Assembly: GCA_016256075.1 (NCBI GenBank)
Contig: SDVU01000123.1
Location: forward strand, 1-19,951
DNA: 19,951 bases
Direction of reading: 5' to 3'
Origin: Dictyocoela muelleri
Taxonomy: Eukaryota > Microsporidia
Position numbers and translations under genes: made by a program. Below are positions 1 to 9,377 of the stretch, one piece after another; positions within the stretch are counted from its first letter, which is position 1, and every line of letters begins with the position of its first letter. The notes beneath the pieces were generated by a model. It was not told where the DNA came from and searched no databases. It saw nothing but the letters and a program-made list of their open reading frames with translations.

Positions 1-114
1 TTGTCATATTAGACCAAGTCTTAATCAGCTATACCACACTAGAACAACTGTATATTAATACTATATTTCTATAGTTTAGACCGCTTAATGTCATTCCCTC
101 ATTATTTATTAAAG

Positions 115-188
115 AGTGACGTCAGCGAATTCGAACACGATACTTAAATTTTACATTCAAGAGTGTTAACCACCGAGCTATCTGGCCC
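115..188 (-). repeat. tRNA-like remnant, probably tRNA-derived SINE head
   Basis: Read on the minus strand, the sequence starts GGCCAGATAGCTCGGTGG, which has the spacing and bases of a tRNA 5' end with an A box, and about 50 bases further on carries TGTTCGAATTC, a 9/11 match to the B-box consensus GGTTCGANTCC. The length from head to B box is tRNA-like. The acceptor 3' strand does not pair with the 5' strand and the D stem is eroded, so a working tRNA is unlikely. A tRNA-derived SINE or a tRNA pseudogene fits best; downstream sequence (positions 114 to 1) could be SINE body but I cannot prove it from one copy. Confidence 0.5.
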
Positions 189-239
189 GCTCCCTCCTTT
201 GGATCACCAATAATACACTTTCCTCTTTTTAAATCGAAA

Positions 240-820
240 TTATAGATGTAATTAAACTAATAATTTTCTTGTTTACATATTTATTCAATTTTATAATTTT
301 ATTTTTTCCGATTTAAGAATACTTTATTTACTTATAAACACCCAAAATCTATTTAAAATAATAATATTGTTTGTGTTTTTTATTTAACCTTATTTTTCAA
401 GATTTGAAAATTTTTATAAAAATTGTTTTTTTTCCAAAAACGCCATTTATTTTAATGAAAAAAACGCCAGAGGCGTTTTTTTAATTGTGGGAGGAGAAAA
501 TTTATCGTTTATTTTGGAATATTATAAAAAACACACTTAAAAAAAAACCTTATAAAAACATATCCTAAAGGCATCTTATAAAAAACATATTTTCATAAGA
601 TTTTTTTGACCCGCTGTATAAATTTTACAGTTTTCAAAAATCTATTGAAATTTGAACTTTCATCACCTTTATAATTTTCTTTACGACTTATAATTTTTCC
701 CACATACCTTATAATTAACTCTTGCCTAAAAAGGAAATGAAAAACTTTACTTTTAATTAATACATTTTTTATTTTAAAAAATTAATAAATTTCATTAACC
801 CTTAAAATATTTTAAAGAAA
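240..820. other. AT-rich stretch without recognisable gene
   Basis: Nothing coding is recognisable here. It contains one small perfect hairpin (458-482) and a loosely repeated motif of the form CTTATAAAAAACATAT, seen about three times between 520 and 600. Confidence 0.6.
458..482. repeat. Perfect 11-bp-stem hairpin
   Basis: Stem AAAAAAACGCC pairs with GGCGTTTTTTT around a 3-base loop. It has the shape of a rho-independent terminator, but in this eukaryote-like AT-rich context it is more likely a transposon remnant. A half copy of the stem core (AAAAACGCC) also lies at about 436-444. Confidence 0.5.
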
Positions 821-1143
821 ATAATATGTCGCGCGCTGCGCTCGACACTTTAAATAAATAATCAAAAAAGATAGGGGAGTTAACCCCGGTAAGTGTAGCC
901 ACTATATAAATTATGTACCACTGAATCATAGAACCAAGATTATTAAAAAATAAAGAATATAAATATTTTTTACCGCAATAAATGAGGCGCGCGAAACGCG
1001 TGACATGCGAAACGCGGTTACCTATTTTAATTTCAATACAATTTTTTGTTTTTTGATTTTTATTCATTTAATCATGCGAGACGCGTTACATTCATGCGAG
1101 AAGCGTTACATCTATGCGATAAACGCTAAGCATCATATATATT
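821..1143 (-). mobile_element. GC-ended tRNA-promoter repeat, copy M1
   Basis: The left end reads ATAATATGTCGCGCGCTGCG, the same terminus as copy M3 (9681) and close to M4 (18391). Inside, on the minus strand from about 938 to 865, is a tRNA-like segment: TGATTCAGTGG resembles an A box, and GGGGTTAACTCCCC sits where a B box and T stem would be, followed by a run of six T, the usual polymerase III stop. Sequence upstream of this segment (941-985) matches the same position in copy M2. The right part holds a run of short GC-rich repeats and fades into CATCATATATATTA, which may be the degenerate opposite end. The minus-strand reading frame across it (795-1067) has no recognised domain and I treat it as chance. 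Confidence 0.6.
983..1135. repeat. GC-rich short repeats in right part of M1
   Basis: Imperfect repeats built on ATGCGAAACGCGTTAC occur at about 983-1020 and 1073-1135, for example CATGCGAGACGCGTTACAT and CATGCGAGAAGCGTTACAT. They stand out strongly from the surrounding 80% A+T. They are related in composition to the GC termini of the M family and may be amplified or decayed end sequence. Confidence 0.55.
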
Positions 1144-1310
1144 ACGAAGTTTTATAATATTATTAACAATTAGTGATATCAACAACTGAGATTTGTATTA
1201 TATTTATTTAATTATACAATTAATAGATTTATTAAGTACATGACAATTGTTTGCTAATGACTACGTAATAGCTTTAACCTAGGATCTATAAAAATATATT
1301 TTTTAAAATA
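1144..1310. other. AT-rich gap between M1 and pogo element
   Basis: No gene or repeat recognised. It ends in TA, the target dinucleotide next to the pogo/Tigger element. Confidence 0.5.
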
Positions 1311-1335
1311 CAGTGTTCGCTCTCTAATTTTAACA
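1311..1335 (+). repeat. Left terminal inverted repeat of pogo/Tigger element
   Basis: Twenty-five bases starting CAGTGTTCGC pair with the terminus at 4002-4026 with three mismatches. TA precedes it. Confidence 0.85.
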
Positions 1336-2343
1336 CTTGTGTCATTATAATTTGTGTTTGTTCACATTATAGAGCGTGAACACATAAAATATAAAAATTG
1401 TATTTTTTAATATATACTTATAAGTACTAGAAATAATAATGCACTTTTTAATTAAAACGATAATTATTATTAGTTGTTTGCAATGAATCTCCAATATATT
1501 AATAAATATAAATTTAAACTATGTTTAAAAAATATAATATATATTCGCTGAATTAAAAATATAAATGTCGGAGTATATAAAAAATTATCTGTGGAAATGC
1601 ATTTTTTTGTTTCTTTATTATTAAAAAATTACTATAAAAATCTATAAATCACCATTTTTAATTTATAAAAATCTTATTTTGGCTTTTATTGACTTCTTTG
1701 CGCTTTTTTAAACATGATTTTTTAATAATTAATTTGATTTTTTTAGAATTTATCGAAAGCGGTGTATTGCATTATCCGTTAAATAAATTTCCTTAAACTC
1801 GAATATATTCAAATAATCAACAACAAAAATGATTTTTATAAATTAATAAAAATAAAAAAATATATTTAAACTTACAGAACTATATTTTATCAATTCAAAA
1901 TTTAGACTAAATATACAAAAATATTTTAATTTAAAGGAAAAATTATAAAAATTATAACTGAAAATATGGAAAATATATAAAATATGAAAAATATGGATAT
2001 TAAATTGATATTTTTTTGCACCTATACCACTTTAAATATTTGAATAACCAATTAAATTTTTTATATGTATAGAAGATTACTAAAGTAGTAGATTATACTA
2101 TTAGTTGACTTAATAGAACATAAATTATTTAAGAACAATTTTAAATGCACATAAGCCTTCAAAAATTTTTAACTCCAATTTTAACGCTTCGAATAAATAT
2201 AAGTTTCATCATGCTATAAGCAAGGTGCAATGCGAAGTTTTATCTTTCTTAAGCACATATTTTAAATACGGCCGAGTCTCAATATTATTAAGGCATCACA
2301 ATATTAAATACATATATGATAAAAAAAACTACGAAATGATTTT

Positions 2344-3690
2344 TTATTTTTTATATGAACGCAAATAATCACATATTTTTATATGCCTATTGCGTTTTTC
2401 TTCTAATATAAGTTGTTTTAATTTTAATATGTGCTTCACAACCTCAATATTGTTATCATTAAACCACAATTGTAACTCATTTAACATTTCAAAAGCATCA
2501 AATGACGTGATTTTTTAAATTTAGCATCCGTATCTGAAATTTAACTTTCATCACCCTGAAAATTTAATTCTATGTCAATCAGATTGTCTATCAACAACTC
2601 ATCGTTTTCCTGAGCGGAATCGTTATTTGAGTATCAATTAACTTCAAAATCATCATTTTCATTTTCGATCTTATCCGGATTTTTGTATTCTTCATAAAGT
2701 GAATTTTCAAGCGCCTTTTTAAAACAATCTACAATTGTTTCCGTGGTTACATTTTCTTATTCACTTGAAATATAACAAATTGAATCATATAGAGATATAT
2801 TTTTTATTAATTCTGCGTAATCAAGGTTTTCGTTTTTCTAATTATAAAGCTCAAATAATATTTTTTTGTCGATATTATTTGTTATAGTTGCCTTGAAAGA
2901 TCTAATAACCCCTTGGTCACACATCCAAATTTTTTAAGTTACACCTGGAGGATAATAGAACATCCAATTTTAGATTATTCTATATTAATAAGATGAACAG
3001 GTGCATTTTCTAGAATTTATAAAATTTTACGATTTAGATTTTTCATTTTATTATTAAGATCCATCAACCATTTTTTGAATATAGTTAAAGTCATACATGA
3101 ATTGTTTTTTTAATCATAAGAAACATTGAGAAAATAAATGGTTTTTCCAGAAATGATCTGGGGTTCTTTGATTTTATAATAATCAAAGGTTTTAATTTAT
3201 CTTGTTAAGCTTATGCAAAACAATATTATCAGCCTTTCTTTAGAGAATTTAATACTGGCTTGATCATCTTAATTCACCACAATAGTTTTATCTGCAGTAT
3301 GTCTCCAGAAAAGGTCCCTTTCATCACAGTTATAAATATTTTTCGGTTTATATTCTGAAATTTTTCTAGCATAACAATCTTTAAAATTTAAAATTTGTAT
3401 AGTCTACAAGACCCACCTCGCCGCATATTTTCTTCAAACTCAAATTGTGTCGTTTCTTAAATTTTCTTACCTAACCATCACTAGGACTTAATTCACTTAT
3501 TTTAATTTTATTCGCCAACAGCATATCCATTTTTTTTATTGTGAATTTATTAATATCATATTTATCCTTCCTTTAATTTGTATCCATTTATATAATATAT
3601 TATTAAAATTTTCTGTTTTTGTTAACTTCCGTTTCCTCCCGATGTTTTTATCAGATGGAATATCTCTTAATTTGAAAAATTCATCTCTTG
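2344..3690 (-). pseudogene. Tigger/Jerky-like transposase pseudogene (CENP-B HTH plus DDE)
   Basis: Minus-strand translation gives the domains of a pogo/Tigger transposase in order. Near 3570-3620 is a segment ending NNILYKWIQIKG, like the first helix-turn-helix; at 3420-3470 VRKFKKRHNLSLKKICGE matches the CENP-B/Tc5-type DNA-binding domain; at 3306-3355 NIYNCDERDLFWR carries the first catalytic aspartate, followed by ADKTIVV. The second catalytic position reads LENAPVHL, with glutamate where aspartate is usual, and the third is CDQGVIRSFKATI near 2900-2921. The acidic C-terminal tail ends at a stop at 2344. Several in-frame stops and at least two frame changes interrupt it; for instance the Trp expected before VRKFKKRH is a TAG, a stop follows ADKTIVVN, and the frame shifts in the next stretch. 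It is a dead gene of a plain DNA transposon; family assignment is firm, subfamily (Tigger versus Jerky) is not. Confidence 0.85.
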
Positions 3691-4001
3691 CTTTTATTAT
3701 TTTATTATAGAACCCAGAGATAAATTAATTTTTTTTCAAGACACCTCTAACTCATGCCGGGGTTCTGTTTACTATATAATGCTTTTTCTTGTTTTAATTT
3801 TAAATTAATGTCTTTGTTTTTATGATGTTCATTGTTTTATTAGTGTTCATATAGCAAATGTAATTTTTTCAAAAAAAATTTTTTGTTTAATTAATTAATA
3901 TGAAAAAAATACAATTTTTGATTTCACGTTCACGAAATGATGCGATTCTTCATTAATTTTCTATATATATTTTTAAAAAAAATAATGTTCGAATTAGAGA
4001 A

Positions 4002-4026
4002 TGTTCAAATTAGAGAGCGAGCACTA
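4002..4026 (-). repeat. Right terminal inverted repeat of pogo/Tigger element
   Basis: Reverse complement of the left end with three mismatches in 25 bases; TA follows it. A second, partly matching copy of the inner motif lies just inside, at about 3983-4001. Confidence 0.85.
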
Positions 4027-4378
4027 TATATAAATTTTTTATTTAAAAAAATAATAAAACTGTGGTTAAGAATATTTTTAAAAATATAGCTATAATATTG
4101 ATTTTAATTATCAACAATAAATTTACAATATAAATATTTTTATTTAAATTTTTTTATACTTAAAATAGATATAATTTTATTTTTTTTCATAATTCAATTT
4201 ATGATTATTAAACTTTTCTTTAAAAAATTTATAAAATGTTAATTTAAAATTTCAAAAAAATAATCAGACAAAAGTATAGCGATTCGCATGTTTTGAGATT
4301 CACGTTCTACTATATATTTTCTCTTAAAAAAATTTAAAATCATCGATCGCAATTTTATTTATAACTAAATTTTAAATT

Positions 4379-4475
4379 AAAAATTTCTAAATAAAAATTA
4401 AAAAAAATATAAAAAAATAAAAAAAAATTAAAAAAAAAATTAAAAATTAAAAATTAAAAATATAAAAATTGAAAA
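4379..4475. repeat. A-rich simple sequence
   Basis: Nearly pure A with scattered T, built from units such as AAAAATT. On the minus strand it is a T-rich tract directly downstream of a B-box-like motif. Confidence 0.7.
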
Positions 4476-4486
4476 AAGGTTTTCTT

Positions 4487-4499
4487 GGGAATCGAAACC
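4487..4499 (-). promoter_or_regulatory. B-box-like motif of RNA polymerase III promoters
   Basis: On the minus strand GTTTCGATTCC matches the B-box consensus GGTTCGANTCC at 10 of 11 positions, and a run of six T follows about 10 bases later. No convincing A box lies upstream. It could be the last piece of a SINE or tRNA pseudogene, or chance in this AT-rich DNA. Confidence 0.35.
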
Positions 4500-5002
4500 G
4501 GTTGCTTTTAAATTTAAAAAACTAAACAAATTTATAATCAAGTACAAAAAATATTAATATAAGGAAAAAATATTGACTACATTTGTGAAAATTTAGTAAT
4601 CAAACGGTTTAGAGACCTTAAAAAAACTTAAGAAAAAGTATAAACACTAAAGATCTGTAATTTTTTTTGCTAATTATAAATCGAAAAAATATTATTTTTA
4701 TAAATTTAAATATTTATTATAATTAAGGGTTGAAATTTCTAAATTTAGTAGTGAATTTTAATTCATAAAAAATATTCCAAGACTCGTAATCAGCGAAAAA
4801 TTACAAATATTCTTTATTAATTTTCCTAAGCTCTTTTTCTAGGTAAATAACCGTATGAGTACAAACAATTGTTTATGAAAGTCAGTAAAAATTTAAAAAA
4901 TGATACAATAGAATTTTTTTACAAAATATTTACGTATATTTTCTATCATATATAGTAAATAAAGTATTTATTCTTAATTTTAGTCTTAAAATTTATTTAT
5001 TA

Positions 5003-5175
5003 ATAAAAAAATATTTATATTGTTTTTTTTTAATATTCAACGTTCTCTGGCATAGTGGTGCATAATATATTATTATGGATACACTTACCAGGGTTTAAAT
5101 ACAACATAGTACATTTTAAAGTTATTTATATAAAATTCACGCGCTGAACACATGTTACGCGCTTCCGACATAATA
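5003..5175 (+). mobile_element. GC-ended tRNA-promoter repeat, copy M2
   Basis: From 5040 the plus strand reads as a tRNA-like segment: TGGCATAGTGG is a full match to the A-box consensus TRGCNNAGTNGG as far as it goes, and GGGTTTAAATAC sits at the B-box position (8/11). The TAAGTGTA block before the B box in M1 and the sequence upstream of the segment (AAAAATATTTATATTGTTTT, from about 5008) match M1 on the opposite strand. The copy ends at 5160-5175 with ACGCGCTTCCGACATAATA, a decayed form of the family terminus. Only one arm is visible. Confidence 0.6.
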
Positions 5176-5560
5176 GATGACTAATTATTGAATTATTTAA
5201 TTTTATTTGACAGCCCCTAAGAAATTTTTTCAATATTTTTAAAAAAAAATTATTTCTCAAAAAATATTATAATTTTTTGTATAAAAATTAAAAATTATTT
5301 TTAAAAATTTTAAAATTAATTTTCAAAAATAATTAATGTTTTTTTTGGAAATAATTAAATATTTTTTTAAAAAACTCTTTAACTCTTAAACGATTTTATA
5401 AATAAATCTAAAAAACCAATTTGAAAAAATTGTGAAGAATAAAAAATATAATGATTTTTAAGATTTCATTATATAAATTTAGTCTACATTTTTTTATTTT
5501 TTCCTGTATAAAAAATTGTATTTATTAAAAAATTTAATACTACTAAAAATAAATTTAAGC
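5176..5560. other. AT-rich stretch without gene
   Basis: Homopolymer-rich AT sequence; nothing recognisable. Confidence 0.6.
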
Positions 5561-5565
5561 ATATG

Positions 5566-5660
5566 TATTTTGGACAATAAACGTGTTTAAAGACGATAAA
5601 AGTTATGAACATTAATATCAGATGGTTTAAATCATGTTTGTAAATGGTGCGGCAAAAATT
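5566..5660 (+). repeat. Direct repeat, first copy (partner at 6567-6661)
   Basis: The roughly 90 bases from GTATTTT to TGTTTGTAAAT are repeated 1001 bases downstream with about five mismatches. TTAA, the piggyBac target, stands about ten bases before the repeat. The second copy lies at the likely left end of the piggyBac-type element, so this copy may be the end of a related, shorter element. Confidence 0.7.
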
Positions 5661-6550
5661 TGCACGCGGAAAAAATTTGCCTGTAAAATTAAAAAAAAAT
5701 TACAATCCCTCTAAATACACTAAAAATAATAATAAAGAATTTTAATTAAAAATTAAAGTCAAATCCGATAACAATCTCGTTAAATTATATTTAGCGTGCA
5801 CAAAAAATTATTTGATAAATATGAATTTGCATGATTAAATATGAAAGTATTAAAATTTTAATTGTTTGTAAAATAAATAATGAATAATTTCAAATTAAAA
5901 CAAAATTTAAATTTTATTTAATTTCAAATAAGATTATAAAAAGAAAGCAAATAAAAATCAATTATTCTCTTAAACACTTAAATTCTCAAAAATTTAGCCG
6001 TATAAATTTCCAATATTTTGAAGATAAATAAACATTCTTCATTTCTAATCACAAACACTTTTTTTAATTTGATATTATTTTTACGGTTAATTTGTTATTA
6101 TCATTGAATAAAATTTATTTAATTTTTATTCATTTTCTTGTCAAATTGTTAAGTCAAATTGTTAAGTTAAATTGTTAATTTAAATTGTTAAGTTAAATTG
6201 TTAAGTTGAATTGTTAAGTTGAATAGTTAAGTTAATTGCTAAGTAAATTATTAAAATTCGCTTTTTATAACTTTCTCTCCCATTTATTTAAAATTATCGG
6301 GAGCTATTATATTAATATGATTAAACAGGTAAGGGGACTAAAGTAAAAAAAATCAGATAATATTTATAATTGTATTCTAGCTTGGCATAGAATAAAAAAC
6401 ACCAATAACTATAAAATCTACTATATAATTTATATTTTATAAATCTATGACATTCAAACATTTATCGATTTTCAATGTTTAAATTTTTTTTTTCTCATAA
6501 GTTTTTTTTTTCGAAATAAATTTAACAAGCAAATTTTTCCCTAAGGTAAA
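5661..6550. other. AT-rich stretch between the direct repeats
   Basis: No gene recognised. It holds the 13-bp minisatellite at 6141-6254. A weak match to the proposed right end of the piggyBac element (AGGGG followed by TAAAGTAA) lies near 6332-6346. Confidence 0.5.
6141..6254 (+). repeat. 13-bp minisatellite, about nine units
   Basis: Tandem units of the form TTAAATTGTTAAG. Most units are exactly 13 bases and differ by one or two changes; the last two are shorter or more diverged. Confidence 0.85.
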
Positions 6551-6566
6551 TTTTGACCCCTGCTAG

Positions 6567-6661
6567 TATTTTAGACAATAAACGTGTTTAAAGACGATAA
6601 AAGTTAAGAACATTAATATCAGATGGGTTAAAATATGTTTGTAAATAATTCGCAGTTAAAA
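6567..6661 (+). repeat. Direct repeat, second copy (partner at 5566-5660)
   Basis: About 94% identical to the first copy. It follows TTGACCCCTGCTAG (6553-6566), which resembles a TTAA target with a C-rich piggyBac-type end. Similarity fades after about 6661, although scattered matches continue to about 6676. Confidence 0.7.
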
Positions 6662-6849
6662 AGTCTGCGTGTAAATATTCATTTTAATTTATTATTGCAG
6701 CTCGCTTGTGTCTTTATTAATATCAAGAAGGTAAGCGTAAAGCATGGCGTAATCCAAAGATAAACTTTACATTTTGTTATTGAATAGCAGTTGTGAATCG
6801 AACTTTTTCATAGAAATTGCAATTATCAATACGATTATTTGACTGACTT

Positions 6850-8170
6850 TACTGGAAGATGGCTTTTTTATTTTACTATTTATCTTACGTGTTTTCTGAA
6901 TTGGTAGTAATATTGCTTTCACGATTAGATATCCAATATCATTCCAATAAAATCATAATATGAAACATTTTTACTCCTGTAAAAGACTGCCTAAAAATTA
7001 CGTACGCATTATGAAGAAACGTTTCGAATATATGTAGAGTAAATTTTTTAGCCCACCTGTTTTTCTTCCCATTGAACGAAAATATTTAATCATCTAATCA
7101 AACTTATCTACGCTTCAAATGTATTTATTATATTTATATATTTAAAAGGGCACACTATAGCTTTTATTTCCAAGTATCATTAGACAGGAAGCAATTCTTA
7201 ATCATAACAACTGGTTTTCTATCTAACCATATACGCACCTTTTTAAAAAAAATATCAGTCTTTCTCTGGTAAACATTTTTTTATTTTAATAGAATTTCAA
7301 TACCTTCTATTTTAAGCCCAAAAGTGCCTGCTGAGTTTTTTTGTGTCTAGAATAGTTGAACTAAATTATAGAAATTCTCCATAAAAATTTTTCTTTTTTG
7401 CAGTAATAACATTAACGCACAAGTTAAGCGGTTCGTTCAATAACGAATTTCGCCGACAATCTTAATGTTGCATACAAAACCGGTTATTAATCTGCTAAGA
7501 TGTAAAACTTATTCATCTAATATCTGGTTTTATAGGACAATATACACTATTCCCGCTTTTACTTTTGTAAAGCATCATGCCTTCGTCAATAGACAAATAT
7601 ATATCAGGTATATAAATTGATTGTAAAAGGCTCCTTATTCCTTCTATGATCTTATGAGATTTTTTAAGATTAATTGCATTTGTATACTTGGAACTGATAC
7701 AGGTTATATATTTGTTGATAAATTGGAATTTATCAAACTTCATAATTTGTGCTATCATAGGATTGTAAGAAAATGTCTTTTTGGTATTCCAACAATGTTG
7801 AACATTAGACACATTGACATACCAAGAATCAAAATAACAGCAATAAGTGCAATTATAGCCTTTTGTATAGATACAAAGAATATTTTTCACATTATTTTAT
7901 TGCATTTGCCGCGTAATTGTCATGTGTATTGTTATTCTGACTCCCATTACTGTTCTTTGGAGTCGTCGACACGAAAAATTTCGTCACTTCAATGTCTACA
8001 CTTTGGCTTAAATTCTATCCTGCTTTGTCTTGTCTAAATACCTACTCTTTATTTTTTTAGCAGTTTAATTAACAATGTAATGTAACAGAGGATCAATTAA
8101 AAATAATTTGAAAAAACCTTCGATGGTATCCTGAACTTATACCAGAATTTTACCATGTCTAAAATCTATC
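6850..8170 (-). pseudogene. piggyBac-type transposase pseudogene (DDE_Tnp_1_7)
   Basis: The minus strand keeps one long open stretch (7890 to 7513) that contains the family's N-terminal catalytic region: a segment running YNPMIAQIMKFDKFQFI, then IYLSIDEGMMLYKSKSG and VYCPIKPDIR, which match the piggyBac pattern SIDE-M-FKGR followed by Y-PKKP and include the first catalytic aspartate. Upstream, near 8110-8160, a segment PSKVFSNYF resembles the conserved start of the domain. Downstream, in shifted frames and past several stops, come AGTFGLK (about 7310-7330, like the family's CGT-R motif), then IWLDRKPV and KKFTLHIFETFLHNAYVIF near 7010-7075, which fits the conserved NAYI end of the domain. A cysteine-rich C-terminal finger was not found. 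The copy has multiple frameshifts and stops and is inactive. The overlapping plus-strand frame at 7654-8037 is a shadow. Confidence 0.75.
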
Positions 8171-8650
8171 GCGTGCTTATTTTTTTGTACAAAACTACTA
8201 GCCATCATTAGTGATTCGTATACATCATTTAATTTGAAGATTAGAAATTAAATTATTATCTTCATTAATTTAACCTGTGTTTAATAATAGAGACAATTAT
8301 CCGTGACATGCTTTCATTATGAAATGAACATTGGGGAATTATTAAAAAAATTTTCAAAAAAATTTAAAAAAATTTAACACGTTGGATACAAAAACAAATT
8401 ATATGTCTTGCTTTAATTGGTAAATGAATTATTTATAAATACTACAACTTTGTTTATAGTTATAAAGTTCCTTAGCTGATAAATTAAATGATTTGAAAAC
8501 ATCATAAATGGGAAAACATTTAATATAAAATATTATCATGCTTTAAAACCTACGTTTAAAAAAAATAATATACAAAAAAATGAGATTTATTTTTTTCTTA
8601 CAGTTATCTTACAGAAAGCAATTTCCATTGTAAATATTTTGTTTTTTTTA
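8171..8650. other. AT-rich stretch upstream of piggyBac-type gene
   Basis: No coding segment recognised. It probably belongs to the non-coding 5' part of the same element. Confidence 0.4.
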
Positions 8651-8656
8651 ATGAAC

Positions 8657-8900
8657 GAATTTGCGCATAATTGCCAAATTTTCATGTAGAAATTTTTGCA
8701 TAATGTTAATATCAATGCAACAATTTGTGCATAAAGGTCAAATATCTATGCACAAATTTACGGATAAATTCCAAATATTCATGCACAAATTTGTGCATAA
8801 TATTTAAATTTATATGCAGAAATTTGTGCATGAGAATCAAATAAAATATGCAAAAATATGTGCACGAGGATCAAATATCGTGCACAAATATGTGTCAAAA
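8657..8900 (+). repeat. 33-bp tandem array with a palindromic core, eight units
   Basis: The motif AATTTGTGCAT or a variant recurs at about 8657, 8691, 8722, 8755, 8788, 8821, 8855 and 8887, a spacing of 31-34 bases. The best units have the perfect dyad ATGCACAAATTTGTGCAT. The units differ at several positions, so the array is not recent. It ends a few bases before the proposed right end of the piggyBac-type element and could be its subterminal binding sites, or an independent satellite. Confidence 0.85.
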
Positions 8901-8911
8901 ATCGTTTAGGG

Positions 8912-9331
8912 GTTAAAGTAATTTTTTTTTATTTTTTTAAACCTTCTGACACATTTCGGACCTTGACAGTTTTTTCTCCCCATTATAGTTTTAGGCCATT
9001 TTTTCCCCCATGATAGAAAAAAAACGGCAAAATTCCTCATTGCTTTTTGTGCGGCCCGTGAGAAAATTTTAGAATAAAAATGACCCTCTATCTTATATGA
9101 GTTTAATACGCTTGGTTTATACCACAAAAACAAAATAAGACATTTATAATTGTAATAACTTAAGTTAAACCATATTCATTTAGATTTTAAGATTGTTATA
9201 AAACAAAATGTGACACATTTATGTTTTTTCTAATGTCTCATTTTTTTCTCATAGTAATAAAGATTCTATAAGGATAATTTGTATTTATAACTATCTTCCC
9301 GTAATAAAATATTTAAAAAAAAATCGAGATA
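8912..9331. other. AT-rich stretch between piggyBac-type and Merlin-type elements
   Basis: No gene recognised. A 75-residue minus-strand frame (8906-9133) is rich in Lys and Phe with no known domain. The phrase TGTGCGGCCCGTGAG near 9050 is GC-rich for this window and looks like hAT subterminal sequence, which is a weak impression only. Confidence 0.45.
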
Positions 9332-9377
9332 AGGTCGGATTCTTGCCCCGGCGGAGCTTGTGACCGACCTGATATTC
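9332..9377 (+). repeat. Left terminal inverted repeat of Merlin-type element
   Basis: Begins AGGTCGG and ends CCGACCT, so it is itself an inverted repeat; its outer half matches the reverse complement of 10990-11012. Confidence 0.65.

Larger units (their letters stand above)
1311..4026 (-). mobile_element. pogo/Tigger-type DNA transposon, full length but inactive
   Basis: The two ends are inverted repeats: CAGTGTTCGCTCTCTAATTT at 1311 and, read from the other strand, TAGTGCTCGCTCTCTAATTT at 4026. They agree at 22 of the first 25 bases, and TA lies immediately outside both ends (1309-1310 and 4027-4028), as expected for the Tc1/mariner superfamily. Inside the right end the motif CTCTAATTTGAACATT is repeated. 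The total of 2716 bp is usual for Tigger elements. The only coding content is a broken transposase on the minus strand (2344-3690), with long AT-rich flanks on both sides of it. The broken gene means the copy cannot move by itself, although the ends look intact enough to be cross-mobilised. Confidence 0.85.
4029..5002. other. AT-rich stretch without gene
   Basis: No coding content recognised. It holds an A-rich simple-sequence tract (4379-4475) and, next to it, an isolated B-box-like motif on the minus strand (4487-4499). Confidence 0.6.
6557..8911 (-). mobile_element. piggyBac-type DNA transposon, proposed limits
   Basis: The limits are inferred. On the left TTGA then CCCCTGCTAGTATTTTA (6553 on); on the right, read from the other strand, TTAA then CCCCTAAACGATTTTTG (8911 back). 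Both begin with four C next to a TTRA, as expected for piggyBac elements, but the inverted repeat is short and imperfect. The length of about 2.35 kb is normal for the family. The contents are a broken transposase on the minus strand and a 33-bp palindromic array just inside the right end. Confidence 0.4.

Noticed and set aside
458-482. Bacterial transcription terminator
   Set aside because: The hairpin and T run look right, but no upstream gene exists and the window is not bacterial.
795-1067. 90-residue minus-strand open frame
   Set aside because: It spans the M1 repeat, including its tRNA-like segment, and has no recognised domain.
5566-6661. LTR pair of a small retrotransposon
   Set aside because: The 90-bp repeats lack TG...CA ends, a primer site and a purine tract, and nothing coding lies between. 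A link to the piggyBac-type end fits better.
7654-8037. 127-residue plus-strand open frame
   Set aside because: It is antisense to the piggyBac-type transposase, which has clear family motifs; the plus frame has none.
8657-8900. CRISPR-like array
   Set aside because: Units are contiguous and diverged with no unique spacers, and the context is eukaryotic transposon DNA.
8906-9133. 75-residue minus-strand open frame
   Set aside because: Low-complexity basic sequence without a domain, start context or neighbour to support it.
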